The notes beneath the pieces are model-generated. The model did not search any database. It saw only the letters and a program-made list of their open reading frames with translations, and was not told the origin of the DNA. From assembly GCA_015200025.1 (NCBI GenBank), contig CP054186.1, forward strand, positions 186,001-250,000: DNA of 64,000 nt, written 5' to 3'. Shown one piece after another: positions 8,603 through 17,886 of the stretch (position 1 is the stretch's first letter; each line of letters starts with the position of its first letter). Origin of the DNA: Phycisphaeraceae bacterium (GTDB lineage Bacteria > Planctomycetota > Phycisphaerae > Phycisphaerales > UBA1924). The translations under genes and the position numbers were made by a program.

Positions 8603-9553
8603 ATGCCCGACCCCAACGCCCTGAGCCTGTCGGCGTTCTTCGACCTGCTGAACGCGTCGTCGCCCGGGAAGCCCGGGCTGATCCGCCGGCTGTTCGAGCT
8701 GGCCCGGGACGAGGACCTCGGGACCTTCGGGGACGTGACGAGCCGGGTGTTCATCGGGCCCGAGGCGCGGGGGCGTGCGTCGATCATCGCGCGGGCGGGG
8801 GGCGTGGTGGCGGGGCTGCGGGCGGTGCCGGAGATCCTGGCGGTGTTCGCGCCGGGGGTGACGCTGACGACCAAGGCTCAGGACGGGGAGCGGGTGGGAC
8901 CGAGGACGGTGGTGGGCGAGCTGTCGGGCCCGCTGTCGCCGATGCTGGCGGCGGAGCGGACGCTGCTCAACACGCTGGGGCGGATGAGCGGGATCGCGAC
9001 GCTGACGGCGCGGTACACGGACGCGGTGGCGGGGACCAAGGCGAAGATCCTTGACACACGGAAGACCACGCCGGGGCTGCGCGGGCTGGAGAAGTACGCC
9101 GTGCGGTGCGGGGGTGGGACGAGCCACCGCCTGGGGCTCTACGACAGCCTGCTGATCAAGGACAACCACCTGGCGGGGATCCCCGAGAGCGAGCTCCCGC
9201 GGCGGGTGGCGGACGCGGTGATGCGGGCCAAGTCGCTCGCGCCGATCACGTTCTCCGAGGTCGAGGCCGACACGTTCGAGCAGGCCTCGTCGCTGATCCG
9301 TGGGTGGTCCAGGACCGAGCCCCACGCGGCGCGGTTCGACGTGCTGCTTCTCGACAACATGGACCCATCGACGCTCCGCCGCGTGGTGGAGCTGCGCGAC
9401 ACGGCGGCGCCGGGTGTGCTGCTCGAGGCGTCGGGCGGGGTGAACCTCCAGACCGTCGCCGAGATCGCCGGGACGGGGGTCGACCGCGTGAGCGTGGGGT
9501 CGTTGACGCACGCGGCGGTCTCGCTCGACGTGGCGCTGGACGTGGTCGCGTGA
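8603..9553 (+). CDS. nadC: nicotinate-nucleotide diphosphorylase (carboxylating), NadC
   Basis: Quinolinate phosphoribosyltransferase converts quinolinate and PRPP to nicotinate mononucleotide, CO2 and PPi in de novo NAD synthesis. The 316 residues carry the family signatures: EDLGTFGDVTS near the N-terminus, LNTLGRMSGIAT, ILDTRKTTPGLR (substrate-binding Arg/Lys), GGGTSHRLGLYDSLLIKDNH, and EASGGVNL near the C-terminus. The ATG at 8603 has GAGGA seven bases upstream; a GTG at 8582 is less likely. The stop overlaps the start of birA (GTGA), giving translational coupling. NadA/NadB are not in the window. Confidence 0.96.
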   Translation: MPDPNALSLSAFFDLLNASSPGKPGLIRRLFELARDEDLGTFGDVTSRVFIGPEARGRASIIARAGGVVAGLRAVPEILAVFAPGVTLTTKAQDGERVGPRTVVGELSGPLSPMLAAERTLLNTLGRMSGIATLTARYTDAVAGTKAKILDTRKTTPGLRGLEKYAVRCGGGTSHRLGLYDSLLIKDNHLAGIPESELPRRVADAVMRAKSLAPITFSEVEADTFEQASSLIRGWSRTEPHAARFDVLLLDNMDPSTLRRVVELRDTAAPGVLLEASGGVNLQTVAEIAGTGVDRVSVGSLTHAAVSLDVALDVVA

Positions 9554-10353
9554 GCACGGACGTGTGGGCGGATCGGCTCGGGGCAAGGATCGCGTCCGAC
9601 GCCCGGCCGTGGATCGATCGCGCGAGCATCCTCGACGAGTGCGTCTCGACGCAGGACGAGGCGCTGGCCCGCGCGGACGGGCGGCCCGGGCTGCTGGTCG
9701 TCGCTCGCCGGCAGACGGGCGGGCGGGGGCGTGAGGGACGGGCGTGGGCGCACGTCGGCGAACTCGGGCTCGCGTGCACCTTCGCGCTCGACGGGAGTTC
9801 GACGGCCGACCCGCTGCTGGCGATCCGCGTGGGGCTCGCGGCGGCCGAGGCCTGCGACCCATGGGCACCCCCGGGCGGCCGGATCGGGGTGAAGTGGCCC
9901 AACGACGTGGTGGCGATGACCGCCGATGAACGCGGGCCTCACGCCAAGCTTGGTGGGGTGTTGATCGAGGTCAAGGGCGGGTTAGCGCTAGCGGGGATCG
10001 GGATCAACGTGCTCCACCGGGCCGGGGATTGGCCGCCCGGCCTGGCGGCGACGGCCTCATCGCTGGCGGCGTCTCGACCCGACGCCCCGGTCCCGACGCG
10101 CGAGGGTGTGCTCGAACGCGTGATCGACGGGCTCGATCGGTGGCTGGGGGCGACATCCACCGAGGTCCGCGCCGCGTTCGCCGCACGCGACACGCTGACG
10201 GGGACGGTCCGCACGTTCGTCTACGACAACCGGGAGTGCACGGGCGAGGTGGTCTCGATCGACCCCGACGGGCGGATCGTGCTCCGCGCCGCGGGGGGCG
10301 TAGCGGTGTCGATCCACGCGCGGGGGGCGAGGCTCATGCCGGGCATGGGATAA
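9550..10353 (+). CDS. birA: biotin--[acetyl-CoA-carboxylase] ligase, BirA (no HTH)
   Basis: Attaches biotin to the carboxyl-carrier lysine of biotin-dependent carboxylases via biotinyl-AMP. The 267 residues show the ligase core: STQDEA near residue 33, the biotin/ATP loop RRQTGGRGREGRAW around residue 56-70, VKWPNDVV, KLGGVLIE, and GIGINV. A C-terminal SH3-like domain (TGTVRTFVYDN) follows. There is no N-terminal helix-turn-helix, so it is a mono-functional ligase and not a repressor. The GTG start overlaps the nadC stop by four bases. It is convergent with ilvE, with only 12 bp between the stops. Confidence 0.95.
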   Translation: MSTDVWADRLGARIASDARPWIDRASILDECVSTQDEALARADGRPGLLVVARRQTGGRGREGRAWAHVGELGLACTFALDGSSTADPLLAIRVGLAAAEACDPWAPPGGRIGVKWPNDVVAMTADERGPHAKLGGVLIEVKGGLALAGIGINVLHRAGDWPPGLAATASSLAASRPDAPVPTREGVLERVIDGLDRWLGATSTEVRAAFAARDTLTGTVRTFVYDNRECTGEVVSIDPDGRIVLRAAGGVAVSIHARGARLMPGMG

Positions 10354-10365
10354 TCCGGGGGCTGG

Positions 10366-11364
10366 CTATTCCTCGGGGACGGGGTCGCCCGTGACGATCT
10401 CGCGGAACTTCGCCCGGAGCCGCTTGGTCAGCGGGCCCTCGCCCTTGGAGATCACGTTCGTCTTCGTGATGACCTTCCCGTCGTGCTGGTCGATCTGGGT
10501 GACGGAGATGATCTCGGCGGCGGACCCGGTGAGGAAGATCTCGTCGGCGGCGAGGAGTTCGTCGAGGCGGAAGTTCTTCTCGACGACCTTGAAGCCCAGG
10601 GCGGGGGCGAGCCGCTGCATGACGAACGCGCGGGTGCAGCCCTCGAGGAGCCCGGCGTCCGACGGCGGGGTGTGCAGCACGCCGCCCTTGAAGTAGAAGA
10701 TGTTGTCGCCAGAGCCCTCCGTGACGAACCCGTCGGTGTTGAGCATCACGACCTCGTGGCACCCGTGATCGATGGCCTCGCACTTGGCGAGGATGTTGTT
10801 CAGGTAGTTGAGGCTCTTGATGCGCGGGTCGAGGCAGGCGGCGGGGGTCTTGGGGCGGTTGGCGACGACGACGCGCATCCCCTTCTCGTACATCTCGGCG
10901 GGGAAAAGGCTGATGTCGTCGACGATGCAGATCACGCCCGCGACGGGGCAACGCCTCGGGTCGAGGCCCAGGGTCCCGGCCCCACGCGAGACGATCAGGC
11001 GGATGTACGCGTCGGATTTCCCGTTGACCTGGATGCATTCGCGCAGAACCTTGACCATCTCGTCGCGCGAGATCGGGATCGTCAGGCGGATCGCCTCGGC
11101 GCAGCGCCACATCCGGTCCATGTGCTGCTTCAGGAGGAAGATGTTCCCGCGGTAGACGCGGATGCCCTCGAAGACCCCGTCGCCGTAGAGCAGCCCGTGG
11201 TCGTACACGCTGACCATCGCCTGGCCCTTGGGCACGATCTTCCCGTTCACGTAGATCAGCGGGCGCTCGCCCTGGTCCGCCCGCTTGGCCTGGGCGGACC
11301 ACGGGTCGGCGAAGGTCACCCCGGGCGTCGAGTGCGGTGTCGGCGGCAGGCTCGTCGTGCTCAT
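10366..11364 (-). CDS. ilvE: branched-chain-amino-acid aminotransferase
   Basis: A fold-type IV PLP aminotransferase for the last step of Leu/Ile/Val synthesis with glutamate as donor. The 332 residues show VSVYDHGLLYGDGVFEGIR near the N-terminus, the PLP lysine in DPRIKSLNYLNNILAK, and FVTEGSGDNIF and IFLTGSAAEI for cofactor binding. The ATG at 11364 is preceded by GGAG at seven bases; a longer open frame upstream is Pro/Arg-rich and non-coding. D-amino-acid transaminase and aminodeoxychorismate lyase share the fold, but the sequence pattern favours BCAT. It lies downstream of otsA on the same strand, separated by 199 bp with a hairpin. Confidence 0.93.
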   Translation of the reverse strand: MSTTSLPPTPHSTPGVTFADPWSAQAKRADQGERPLIYVNGKIVPKGQAMVSVYDHGLLYGDGVFEGIRVYRGNIFLLKQHMDRMWRCAEAIRLTIPISRDEMVKVLRECIQVNGKSDAYIRLIVSRGAGTLGLDPRRCPVAGVICIVDDISLFPAEMYEKGMRVVVANRPKTPAACLDPRIKSLNYLNNILAKCEAIDHGCHEVVMLNTDGFVTEGSGDNIFYFKGGVLHTPPSDAGLLEGCTRAFVMQRLAPALGFKVVEKNFRLDELLAADEIFLTGSAAEIISVTQIDQHDGKVITKTNVISKGEGPLTKRLRAKFREIVTGDPVPEE

Positions 11365-11502
11365 CGGCCACTCCTTCCCGGGTCCACGCCCGGCGTCTGT
11401 CGGACCCACCCCCGGAACACCTACCCCCGGCGCCCGGTCCGGGGCCTCACCGCCGCCGGGTGTCCCGTTCGGGGGCGCGGTCGGCGGGCGATGATACACG
11501 CG

Positions 11503-11534
11503 GGCCCGCCCGCTTTCGACCGCTCGGGCGGGCC
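11503..11534 (-). terminator. GC hairpin after otsA, no T-tract
   Basis: A perfect 10-bp inverted repeat (GGCCCGCCCG / CGGGCGGGCC) with a 12-nt loop lies 30 bp past the otsA stop and upstream of ilvE. There is no run of T after it, so it may act as a weak terminator, mRNA stabiliser or attenuator. The TATCAT just beyond it on the minus strand could be an ilvE -10 element. Confidence 0.3.
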
Positions 11535-11563
11535 GCGTGACGGCCACCACACCGGGCTCGGGG

Positions 11564-12937
11564 TCACGAGAGCTCGTCGAGGAACGCCCCGGACCAGTCG
11601 GCGACCGTGTGACGCTTGACCTGCGTCCGGAGGATGGCCATCCGCATCGAGGCGTCCCTCGCGGGCATACGGATCGCCTGGACCAGCGCGCTCTTGACGG
11701 CCTCGATGTCGCGAGGGTTGACGAGCAGGGCACGCCTCAGTTCCCGCGCGGCGCCGGCGAACTCCGAGAGCACCAGGACGCCGTCGTGGTTGGTGCGACA
11801 CGCCACGTACTCCTTGGCGACGAGGTTCATCCCGTCGCGGAGCGGGGTAACGACCATGACGTCGGCGGCGACATACCACGCCGCGAGGTCCTCGGCGGAG
11901 AACGAGCGCCGGTAGTAGTGGACGGGGACCATCCCGGGGTGGCTGTACTCCCCGTTGATGCGCCCGACGATCTCCTCGACCTCACGCCGCACGGCGAGAT
12001 ACCCGGGCATGGACTCGCGGCTAGGGACGGCGACCTGCACATGGACCACGTCCTCGGCCGAGACGCGACGCTCCTTGAGCAGCTCCTCGAAGGCGCGGAG
12101 GCGGGCGGGGATGCCCTTGGTGTAGTCGAGGCGGTCGACCGAAAGGATGATCTTGCGGCCCGAGAGTTTCTCGCGGATCTCGGCGGCCTTGCGCCGCGTA
12201 TCGGGCGAGGCGGCCAGCTCCATGAACCGCTCGGTGTCGATCGAGATCGGGCACGGCAGCAGCCGGACGCGCCGCCCGGCGAACTCGAGCTCCCGCTCGG
12301 TCCCGCTGCACCCGAGGAATCGCTTGGCCACGCGGGCGAAGTTGGATGAACTCGACTCGGTCTGGAACCCCAGGACGTCGGCGCCCATGAGCCCCTTGAG
12401 GATGGGCGTCCGCCAGGGGAGCCACGAGAAGAGTTCTTCGGGGGGGAAGGGGATGTGAAGGAAGAGCCCGATGGTGAGGTCGGGACGCCGCTCGCGGAGC
12501 ATCCATGGGACCAGCTGCAGGTGGTAGTCGTGGACCCACACGCGGGCGTGACGCGGGGCGTGGCGGGCGGCGGCGGAGGCGAACTTGAGGTTCACGTCGC
12601 GGTATGGGCCCCACCACTTGCGGTGGATCTCGGGGGGCCAGACCGCGTCGTGATAGAGAGGCCAAAGCGTCCCGTTGCTGAAACCCTGGTAGTAGCCCTC
12701 GACCTGCGTTCGGCTCAGGCCGACCGCGCGGAGCCTCATCCGCCCGAGTTTGGCGGGGGCCGGGGCCCGACCCGCAGACCCGTCCCACCCGATCCACAGC
12801 GCCCCTCGTTTGGAGACCACCGGCTCCATCGCGCTGACAAGCCCGCCCGGGCTTCGCTGCCAGCGGAGTCCGGCACGCGTCGCCCGCTCGACGGGCAGGC
12901 GGTTCGCCACCACGACCAATGAGCCTCGGTTCGTCAA
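11564..12937 (-). CDS. otsA: trehalose-6-phosphate synthase, OtsA (GT20)
   Basis: Transfers glucose from UDP-glucose (or another NDP-glucose) to glucose 6-phosphate, the first step of trehalose synthesis. Family landmarks are VVVANRLPVE at the N-terminus, GWDG, YYQGFSNGTLWPLYH, WVHDYHLQLVPWMLR, the substrate/phosphate-binding SVDRLDYTKGI, and TPLRDGMNLVAKEYVA. The family normally starts just before the ANRLP motif. I therefore prefer the TTG at 12937 (MTNRGSLVV, 457 aa, GGGG upstream) over an ATG at 13015, which would add an Arg-rich tail of 26 residues. The matching phosphatase is not adjacent; it is the OtsB-GH15 fusion at 42.4-45.0 kb. Same strand as pheT, with a 135-bp spacer. Confidence 0.93.
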   Translation of the reverse strand: MTNRGSLVVVANRLPVERATRAGLRWQRSPGGLVSAMEPVVSKRGALWIGWDGSAGRAPAPAKLGRMRLRAVGLSRTQVEGYYQGFSNGTLWPLYHDAVWPPEIHRKWWGPYRDVNLKFASAAARHAPRHARVWVHDYHLQLVPWMLRERRPDLTIGLFLHIPFPPEELFSWLPWRTPILKGLMGADVLGFQTESSSSNFARVAKRFLGCSGTERELEFAGRRVRLLPCPISIDTERFMELAASPDTRRKAAEIREKLSGRKIILSVDRLDYTKGIPARLRAFEELLKERRVSAEDVVHVQVAVPSRESMPGYLAVRREVEEIVGRINGEYSHPGMVPVHYYRRSFSAEDLAAWYVAADVMVVTPLRDGMNLVAKEYVACRTNHDGVLVLSEFAGAARELRRALLVNPRDIEAVKSALVQAIRMPARDASMRMAILRTQVKRHTVADWSGAFLDELS

Positions 12938-13072
12938 CGTCGCACCCCGTTCCTGCCGTTGCGTCCGACCGGGCCACGCCAAGGTCCATCCCGGGCGCGT
13001 TCTCCCCCGCGGCATCCCAGACGCCGGGTCTTTATAGGCGTTGAATCGTGCCGGGTCGACACGGCGCGGGCG

Positions 13073-15211
13073 TCACACGGTACGCCAGGCCGCGCCGCAC
13101 CTCGCGTTGAGCGACGACACGATGGCCTCGATCTCGCCGTCGACCTCTTCGTGGCGGAGCGTTTTCGCGGGGTCGCGGAAGCGGAGCCTCATCGTGACGC
13201 TCTTCTTGCCCGCGCCCGCCTGCTTCCCCCGGAACGTCCCGACGAACTCGACGGCCTCGAGCCGGGGCAGCTTCAACGAGCCGACCGCCCCGGCGAGGGC
13301 CGACCACGACGTCGCCTCGTCCACGATCGGCGAGAGATCTCGTTCCACGCACGGGAAGGCGGGCAGATCGTGGACCCGGCTGCCCGGGGGGAAGAGCCCG
13401 ATGAGCACGCCGAGGTTGAGCTCCGCGCAGGCGTAAAGGCCTTCGAGCCCGTAGGTCTTGGCCGCCGCGTCGCCGACCAGGCCGAGGTAACCCAGCACCG
13501 TCCCGCCGAGCGTCACGCGCGCGTACGCCGCGGGATCGAGCGAGGGCGCGTGAGGCTCAGCGGGGTGGCATTCGAGAGGCCCGGCGGGGCCGGCGAGAGC
13601 GGCGGCGAGGTGCTCGATCACGCCTCGGACCGCGCGGACGGCGGCCTGCCGATCGTCCACCGTCGCTCGCTTGCCCTTGATCTCCCCATCAAGCAAAAAC
13701 GCGACGTTGCGGTTCTCGACGGAGATCACCGACCCGGACGGGTTGCGTTGTTGAGCAAAGACCCGAGAGACTTCGAACAGCCTCACCCCACCCTCAACTT
13801 TGACCTGCCCGTCCTGGTTCGCCCGTCGGCAGGCGAGCAGGCCCGGGATCACGCTGGTCCTCAGCGTGGGCTCGGCGCCGCGCCGCTCGTCGTCCACGCT
13901 CGCCGGCTCGAGCCCTGAGGAGAGCCACGCACGGCCCTCGTCGGGCCTCACGAAGCTGAACGTGACCGTCTCGTAGAACCCAAGCCCCGTGAGCACTCGC
14001 CCCACCTCGCGCAACGCCCTCACCTCGTCCTGCGGCGGCTTGACCTCCACGGGCAGACGATCGGCCACGGGCACGGCATCGAGCCCCTTGGTCCGGGCCA
14101 CTTCTTCGATCAGGTCGATCTCGCGATGAAGGTCCGTGCGATGCGGGGGAATCTCGCACACCACACCCACCCCACCTCCCCCACTTCCCCCTCCCACCTC
14201 GACCCTCGCCGTACGCGAGGGGGACAGCCCCTGCGAGGCCAGGAGCGATTCAATCTCGGCGTCGGGGACGTCGAACCCGAGCACCGACCGGCACCGCGCG
14301 AACCGCAGCGGGACCGTCGTCGGATCGGGGAGCGGACGGCCCGCTTCGAGGACGCCCTCGCACAGTTGCCCACCGGCCAGCGAGACGATCAGCGACGCGA
14401 CGCGACGCGAGGCCCATTCGAGCGTCCTGGGGTCGACGCGGCGCTCGAAGCGATAGCTCGCGTCGGTGCGCACGCCCAGGCGCCGGGAGGCACGACGCAC
14501 GGCGACGGGGTCCCACGTCGCCACCTCGACCACCACGTCGCGGGTGGTGTCGCTCACCTGGCTCTCGCCGCCCCCGATGACCCCGGCGAGGCTCTGCGCC
14601 CGCTCGGCGTCCGCGACGACGATCTCGTCGGCCCGGAGCGTGCGCTCTTTCCCGTCGAGGGTCAGCAGACGCTCGCCCAACGCCGCGGCCCGCACGACGA
14701 GCTGACGCCCGGCGAGCCGGTCGAGGTCGAAAACATGGCTGGGGTTCCCGGCCTCGAAGTTCACGAAATTCGTCGCGTCGACCACGTTGTTGATCGAACG
14801 CTGCCCGAGGGATTCGAGGTGGCGGACCAGCCACGCGGGGCTCGGCCCGACGTTGACCCCGCGGATGACCCGGACGGTGAACCGCGGGCATTGATCCGGG
14901 ACACGGTTGTGCAAGGTTATGAAAGACCCGACCGGCCCTCCGGCGGCGGACGGGAGCGCAGGGTCGGGGAGTTTGAGCCCGCGTCCGGTCTTGGCGGCGA
15001 GTTCTCGGGCCAGTCCGATCAGGCTGAGACAGTCGCCCCGGTTGGAGGTGACCTCGGCGTCGAGGCGGGTGTCGGGTTGGCCCCGGGCGTCCGTGAAGTC
15101 GTCACGGGCTTCGATCGGAAACCCGACGTTCATGAGGGCGTCGGCGGCCTCGTCGGCCCCGAGGTCGCCCGGCTCAAGGTATTCGTTGATCCACCGCAGG
15201 CTCAGGAGCAT
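13073..15211 (-). CDS. pheT: phenylalanyl-tRNA synthetase beta subunit lacking the OB/EMAP domain
   Basis: Beta subunit of the (alpha-beta)2 enzyme that charges tRNA-Phe. At 712 residues it is about 80 shorter than E. coli PheT (795). The N-terminal B1 segment (LSLRWINEYL) passes within about 55 residues directly to TSNRGDCLSLIGLARELA. The OB-fold tRNA-binding domain (E. coli about 39-148) is therefore absent. The B3/B4 editing region, FERRVDP, B5, the core LxxLGFYETVTFSF and the C-terminal FDX-ACB domain (FPCVERDLSPIV) are present. A Gly-rich insert (VGGGSGGGGVGVV) sits between B5 and the catalytic-like core; it is encoded by a C-rich microrepeat at 14161-14200. pheS is not adjacent. Confidence 0.95.
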   Translation of the reverse strand: MLLSLRWINEYLEPGDLGADEAADALMNVGFPIEARDDFTDARGQPDTRLDAEVTSNRGDCLSLIGLARELAAKTGRGLKLPDPALPSAAGGPVGSFITLHNRVPDQCPRFTVRVIRGVNVGPSPAWLVRHLESLGQRSINNVVDATNFVNFEAGNPSHVFDLDRLAGRQLVVRAAALGERLLTLDGKERTLRADEIVVADAERAQSLAGVIGGGESQVSDTTRDVVVEVATWDPVAVRRASRRLGVRTDASYRFERRVDPRTLEWASRRVASLIVSLAGGQLCEGVLEAGRPLPDPTTVPLRFARCRSVLGFDVPDAEIESLLASQGLSPSRTARVEVGGGSGGGGVGVVCEIPPHRTDLHREIDLIEEVARTKGLDAVPVADRLPVEVKPPQDEVRALREVGRVLTGLGFYETVTFSFVRPDEGRAWLSSGLEPASVDDERRGAEPTLRTSVIPGLLACRRANQDGQVKVEGGVRLFEVSRVFAQQRNPSGSVISVENRNVAFLLDGEIKGKRATVDDRQAAVRAVRGVIEHLAAALAGPAGPLECHPAEPHAPSLDPAAYARVTLGGTVLGYLGLVGDAAAKTYGLEGLYACAELNLGVLIGLFPPGSRVHDLPAFPCVERDLSPIVDEATSWSALAGAVGSLKLPRLEAVEFVGTFRGKQAGAGKKSVTMRLRFRDPAKTLRHEEVDGEIEAIVSSLNARCGAAWRTV
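14161..14200. repeat. C-rich microrepeat inside pheT
   Basis: C-runs separated by A, AC or TT, containing CCCCACCTCCCCCAC. On the coding strand it reads as G-runs and adds a Gly-rich insert to PheT. It shares its core with the tracts at 28741, 46576 and 51706. Confidence 0.6.
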
Positions 15212-15268
15212 GGGGAGCAGGGTAGCCCGGCGCTCGGGGTCCGGACGGTGGACTTTTTCAACGTGAGG

Positions 15269-15297
15269 TTGACGGAAGGTTCAGGATCTGGTACACC
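15269..15297 (+). promoter_or_regulatory. possible sigma70-type promoter
   Basis: TTGACG at 15269-15274, a 17-nt spacer and TACACC at 15292-15297 lie about 100 bp before the dockerin-tailed gene at 15400. The -35 match is good and the -10 match is weak. Confidence 0.3.
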
Positions 15298-15399
15298 ATA
15301 CACATTCAATGCCCCGGTTCGGGGCGATTCCTACCCATGTTCGGGCAGGAGCGGAGTGAGTGCGAGGCCCGGAGTCCCCGGGCCGCGGAGGTTGTATCC

Positions 15400-17715
15400 A
15401 TGAAGATCCAGACGTGTCGATTCACGGCGTTGGCCGCCGTCGTCGCCCTCGCGGGCACGGCGTACGGCCAGGACATCACCAAGACGGTGAACCGTCAGAC
15501 GGCGAACCCGAAGTTGGTCGAGAAGGTCGAGGTCAAGAACACGGCGGGCTTCGGCCAGCGTGCGGACGCGACCGACAGCTGCTTCGACGCCCCCGAGGTC
15601 GCCCCCGGCATCCATAACTACGACCTCACCGGCGCGTCGAACGACTACGCCGGGACCTGCGGCGCCACCAGCACCGCCGAGGACGTGTGGCTCAAGTTCA
15701 CCGCCCCCGAGAACGGCGAGCTGACGGTCGAGACCTGCGGGCTCGCCACGGCCGACACCGTCCTGGCCCTGATCGACGGGTGCGGTGGCACGACGATCGT
15801 CTGCAACGACGACGCCTGCTCCCTCCAGAGCCGCGCCATCGGCGTGGTCGCCGGCGGGCAAACCGTGTACATCCGCATCGCCGACTTCGGCGGCGGGCAG
15901 CACGCCGGGCAGGTCAGCGTCTCGTTCAGCCCCCTGGGCGCGGGCCCGGAAAACGACGACTGCGCCAACGCCGAAGCCATCAACGGCACCGGCACCTTCG
16001 CCTTCGATAACCGCCAGGCGACGACCGACGGCGTGGGCGACGGGCTCTGCCTCTTCTTCGGGAACGACAATATCCTCCAGGACCTCTGGTTCCTCTGGAC
16101 CGCCCCGGCCGACGGGAATTACTCCGTCGAGACGTGCACCCTGGCCTCGTTCGACACCAAGATCGCCGTCTACTTCGACGGCTCGTGCGGGTCGGGCGTG
16201 CTGTCGTGCAACGACGACGCCTGCGGCCTGCAGTCCCGCGCGTTCTTCGAGACCACCGCGGGCGCTCAGCACCTGATCCGCGTGGGGTCCTACGGGGCCG
16301 CCACGGGCGCCGGGTCGATCCTGATCACCGGGTTCACCCCGATCGACAACGACTTCTGCGCCGACGCCACCGACGTGGGCGCGGGCACGCACAACTACGA
16401 CCTCACCGGTGCCACCAACGATTACCCGGGCATCTGCGGCGCCACGGGCTCGGCCGAGGACGTGTGGTTCCGCTACACCTCGGGCAACACCGATGAGTTC
16501 GTCACGGTCGAGACCTGCGGGCTCACCGGCGGCGACTCGGTCCTCTCCGCCATCGACGGGTGCGGCGGGTCCACGATCGCCTGCAACGACGACGCCTGCG
16601 GCCTGCAGAGCCGGATCCAGTTCGTCCTCGCGGCGAACACCCCGGTCTACATCCGCGTCGCCGACTTCGGCGGCGGCGTCCACTCGGGCGCCATCAACAT
16701 CAGCAGCCAGCTCGTCATCGCCCCCGAGAACGACGACTGCGTCGACGCGACGCTCGTCGAGGCCGGCGTCCACGCCTTCGACACCTCCCTCTCCTCCACC
16801 GACGGGTCCGCCTCGTGCGGGTTCGGCGGCGATCCGGGTGGGCGCGACGTGTGGTTCAAGTTCGTCGCCCCCAGCGACGCCCAGGCCATCGTGACGACCT
16901 GCGGCTACGCCGGGTTCGACACCATCCTCTCCGCGTACGACAACTGCAACGGCACCGAGGTCGGGTGCAACGATGACGCCTGCGGCCTGCAGAGCACCAT
17001 CGCCTTCGCCGTCACCCAGGGCGCGACGTACTACGTCCGCGTCTCCGGGTACGCCAACGCCGGCGGGCAGGGCTCCATCGAGCTCTCCTTCGCCGAGCCC
17101 TGCGAAGACTTCACCCAGCCCCCCGGCTCCATCGCCGAGAACGAGGAGGGTTGCTTCGCTGACATCAACGGCGGGTGCAACAACGCCGAGGGTCTGGTCA
17201 CCGCGGCCACCTACAACTCCACCATCTATGGGTACGCGTGGGCCCAAGGCGGCACCCGCGACACCGACTGGTACGAGTTCTCCTTCGACGGCGGCGACCT
17301 CATGGTCACCTGCGCCGCCGAGTTCCCCGGCCGCATCTTCATCCTCGACACCAACTGCGCCCCGACCATCATCGCGACCGACTTCTCCTCGCTCCCCTGC
17401 GAGGTCATGACCGCGTCGGCCAACCTCCCCGCGGGCACCTACCGCGTGTTCGTCGGCGTCAACGGGTTCGACGGCGTCCCCTGCGACAACGACTCCAACC
17501 ACTACATCCTCACCCTCGGTGACGGCGGCACGCCCGGGTGCCCGGCCGACTTCAACGGCGACGGGTTCGTCGACTTCTTCGACTTCAACGACTACGTCGA
17601 CTGCTTCGACGGCATCTTCTGCCTCCCCGGCACCACCGCCGACTTCAACGGCGACGGGTTCGTCGACTTCTTCGACTTCAACGACTTCACCGACGCCTTC
17701 GAGGCCGGTTGCTGA
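15400..17715 (+). CDS. secreted five-repeat beta protein with GC-type dockerin
   Basis: A 771-residue exported protein: signal peptide about 1-23 (ends GTAYGQ), then four clear repeats of about 120 residues and one diverged fifth. Each repeat carries NDDC or DSC, a DVWxxFTAP strand, TCG, a CNDDxCxLQS loop and YIRVxxFGG. The pattern resembles bacterial pre-peptidase-like beta-sandwiches with added disulfides and acidic, probably Ca-binding loops. The dockerin-like cassette occupies 714-771 (two DFNGDGFVDFFDFND loops, CFDGIFC linker, terminal GC). The ATG at 15400 follows GGAGG at eight bases. A strong terminator follows at 17752, so it forms its own unit. Function is unknown; adhesion or matrix is likely. 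The protein at 22912 uses the same repeat. Confidence 0.8.
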   Translation: MKIQTCRFTALAAVVALAGTAYGQDITKTVNRQTANPKLVEKVEVKNTAGFGQRADATDSCFDAPEVAPGIHNYDLTGASNDYAGTCGATSTAEDVWLKFTAPENGELTVETCGLATADTVLALIDGCGGTTIVCNDDACSLQSRAIGVVAGGQTVYIRIADFGGGQHAGQVSVSFSPLGAGPENDDCANAEAINGTGTFAFDNRQATTDGVGDGLCLFFGNDNILQDLWFLWTAPADGNYSVETCTLASFDTKIAVYFDGSCGSGVLSCNDDACGLQSRAFFETTAGAQHLIRVGSYGAATGAGSILITGFTPIDNDFCADATDVGAGTHNYDLTGATNDYPGICGATGSAEDVWFRYTSGNTDEFVTVETCGLTGGDSVLSAIDGCGGSTIACNDDACGLQSRIQFVLAANTPVYIRVADFGGGVHSGAINISSQLVIAPENDDCVDATLVEAGVHAFDTSLSSTDGSASCGFGGDPGGRDVWFKFVAPSDAQAIVTTCGYAGFDTILSAYDNCNGTEVGCNDDACGLQSTIAFAVTQGATYYVRVSGYANAGGQGSIELSFAEPCEDFTQPPGSIAENEEGCFADINGGCNNAEGLVTAATYNSTIYGYAWAQGGTRDTDWYEFSFDGGDLMVTCAAEFPGRIFILDTNCAPTIIATDFSSLPCEVMTASANLPAGTYRVFVGVNGFDGVPCDNDSNHYILTLGDGGTPGCPADFNGDGFVDFFDFNDYVDCFDGIFCLPGTTADFNGDGFVDFFDFNDFTDAFEAGC

Positions 17716-17751
17716 TCCGACGACCCTGAACAGGGTTCCTTGATCCAGACC

Positions 17752-17788
17752 AGCGGCGACGGCCTCCCGTCGCCGCTGTTTCTTTTTA
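17752..17788 (+). terminator. strong intrinsic terminator
   Basis: An 11-bp perfect stem (AGCGGCGACGG / CCGTCGCCGCT) with loop CCTC is followed by TGTTTCTTTTTA. It ends transcription of the dockerin-tailed gene that stops at 17715. Confidence 0.88.
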
Positions 17789-17886
17789 TCCGGCCTTGGC
17801 CTCGCGTGTTCGGGTCCCGTTCACTGGGCCGACCCGCCGGCGCGGGTATATTCGATCGGGTGGACCCTTCCGGGAGGAGTGGAACC

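Noticed and set aside
15331..17502. Long minus-strand frame (723 aa, Val/Gly/Asp-rich)
   Set aside because: Antisense to the repeat protein at 15400, whose repeats and signal peptide are convincing; the pattern is the usual GC-rich shadow.
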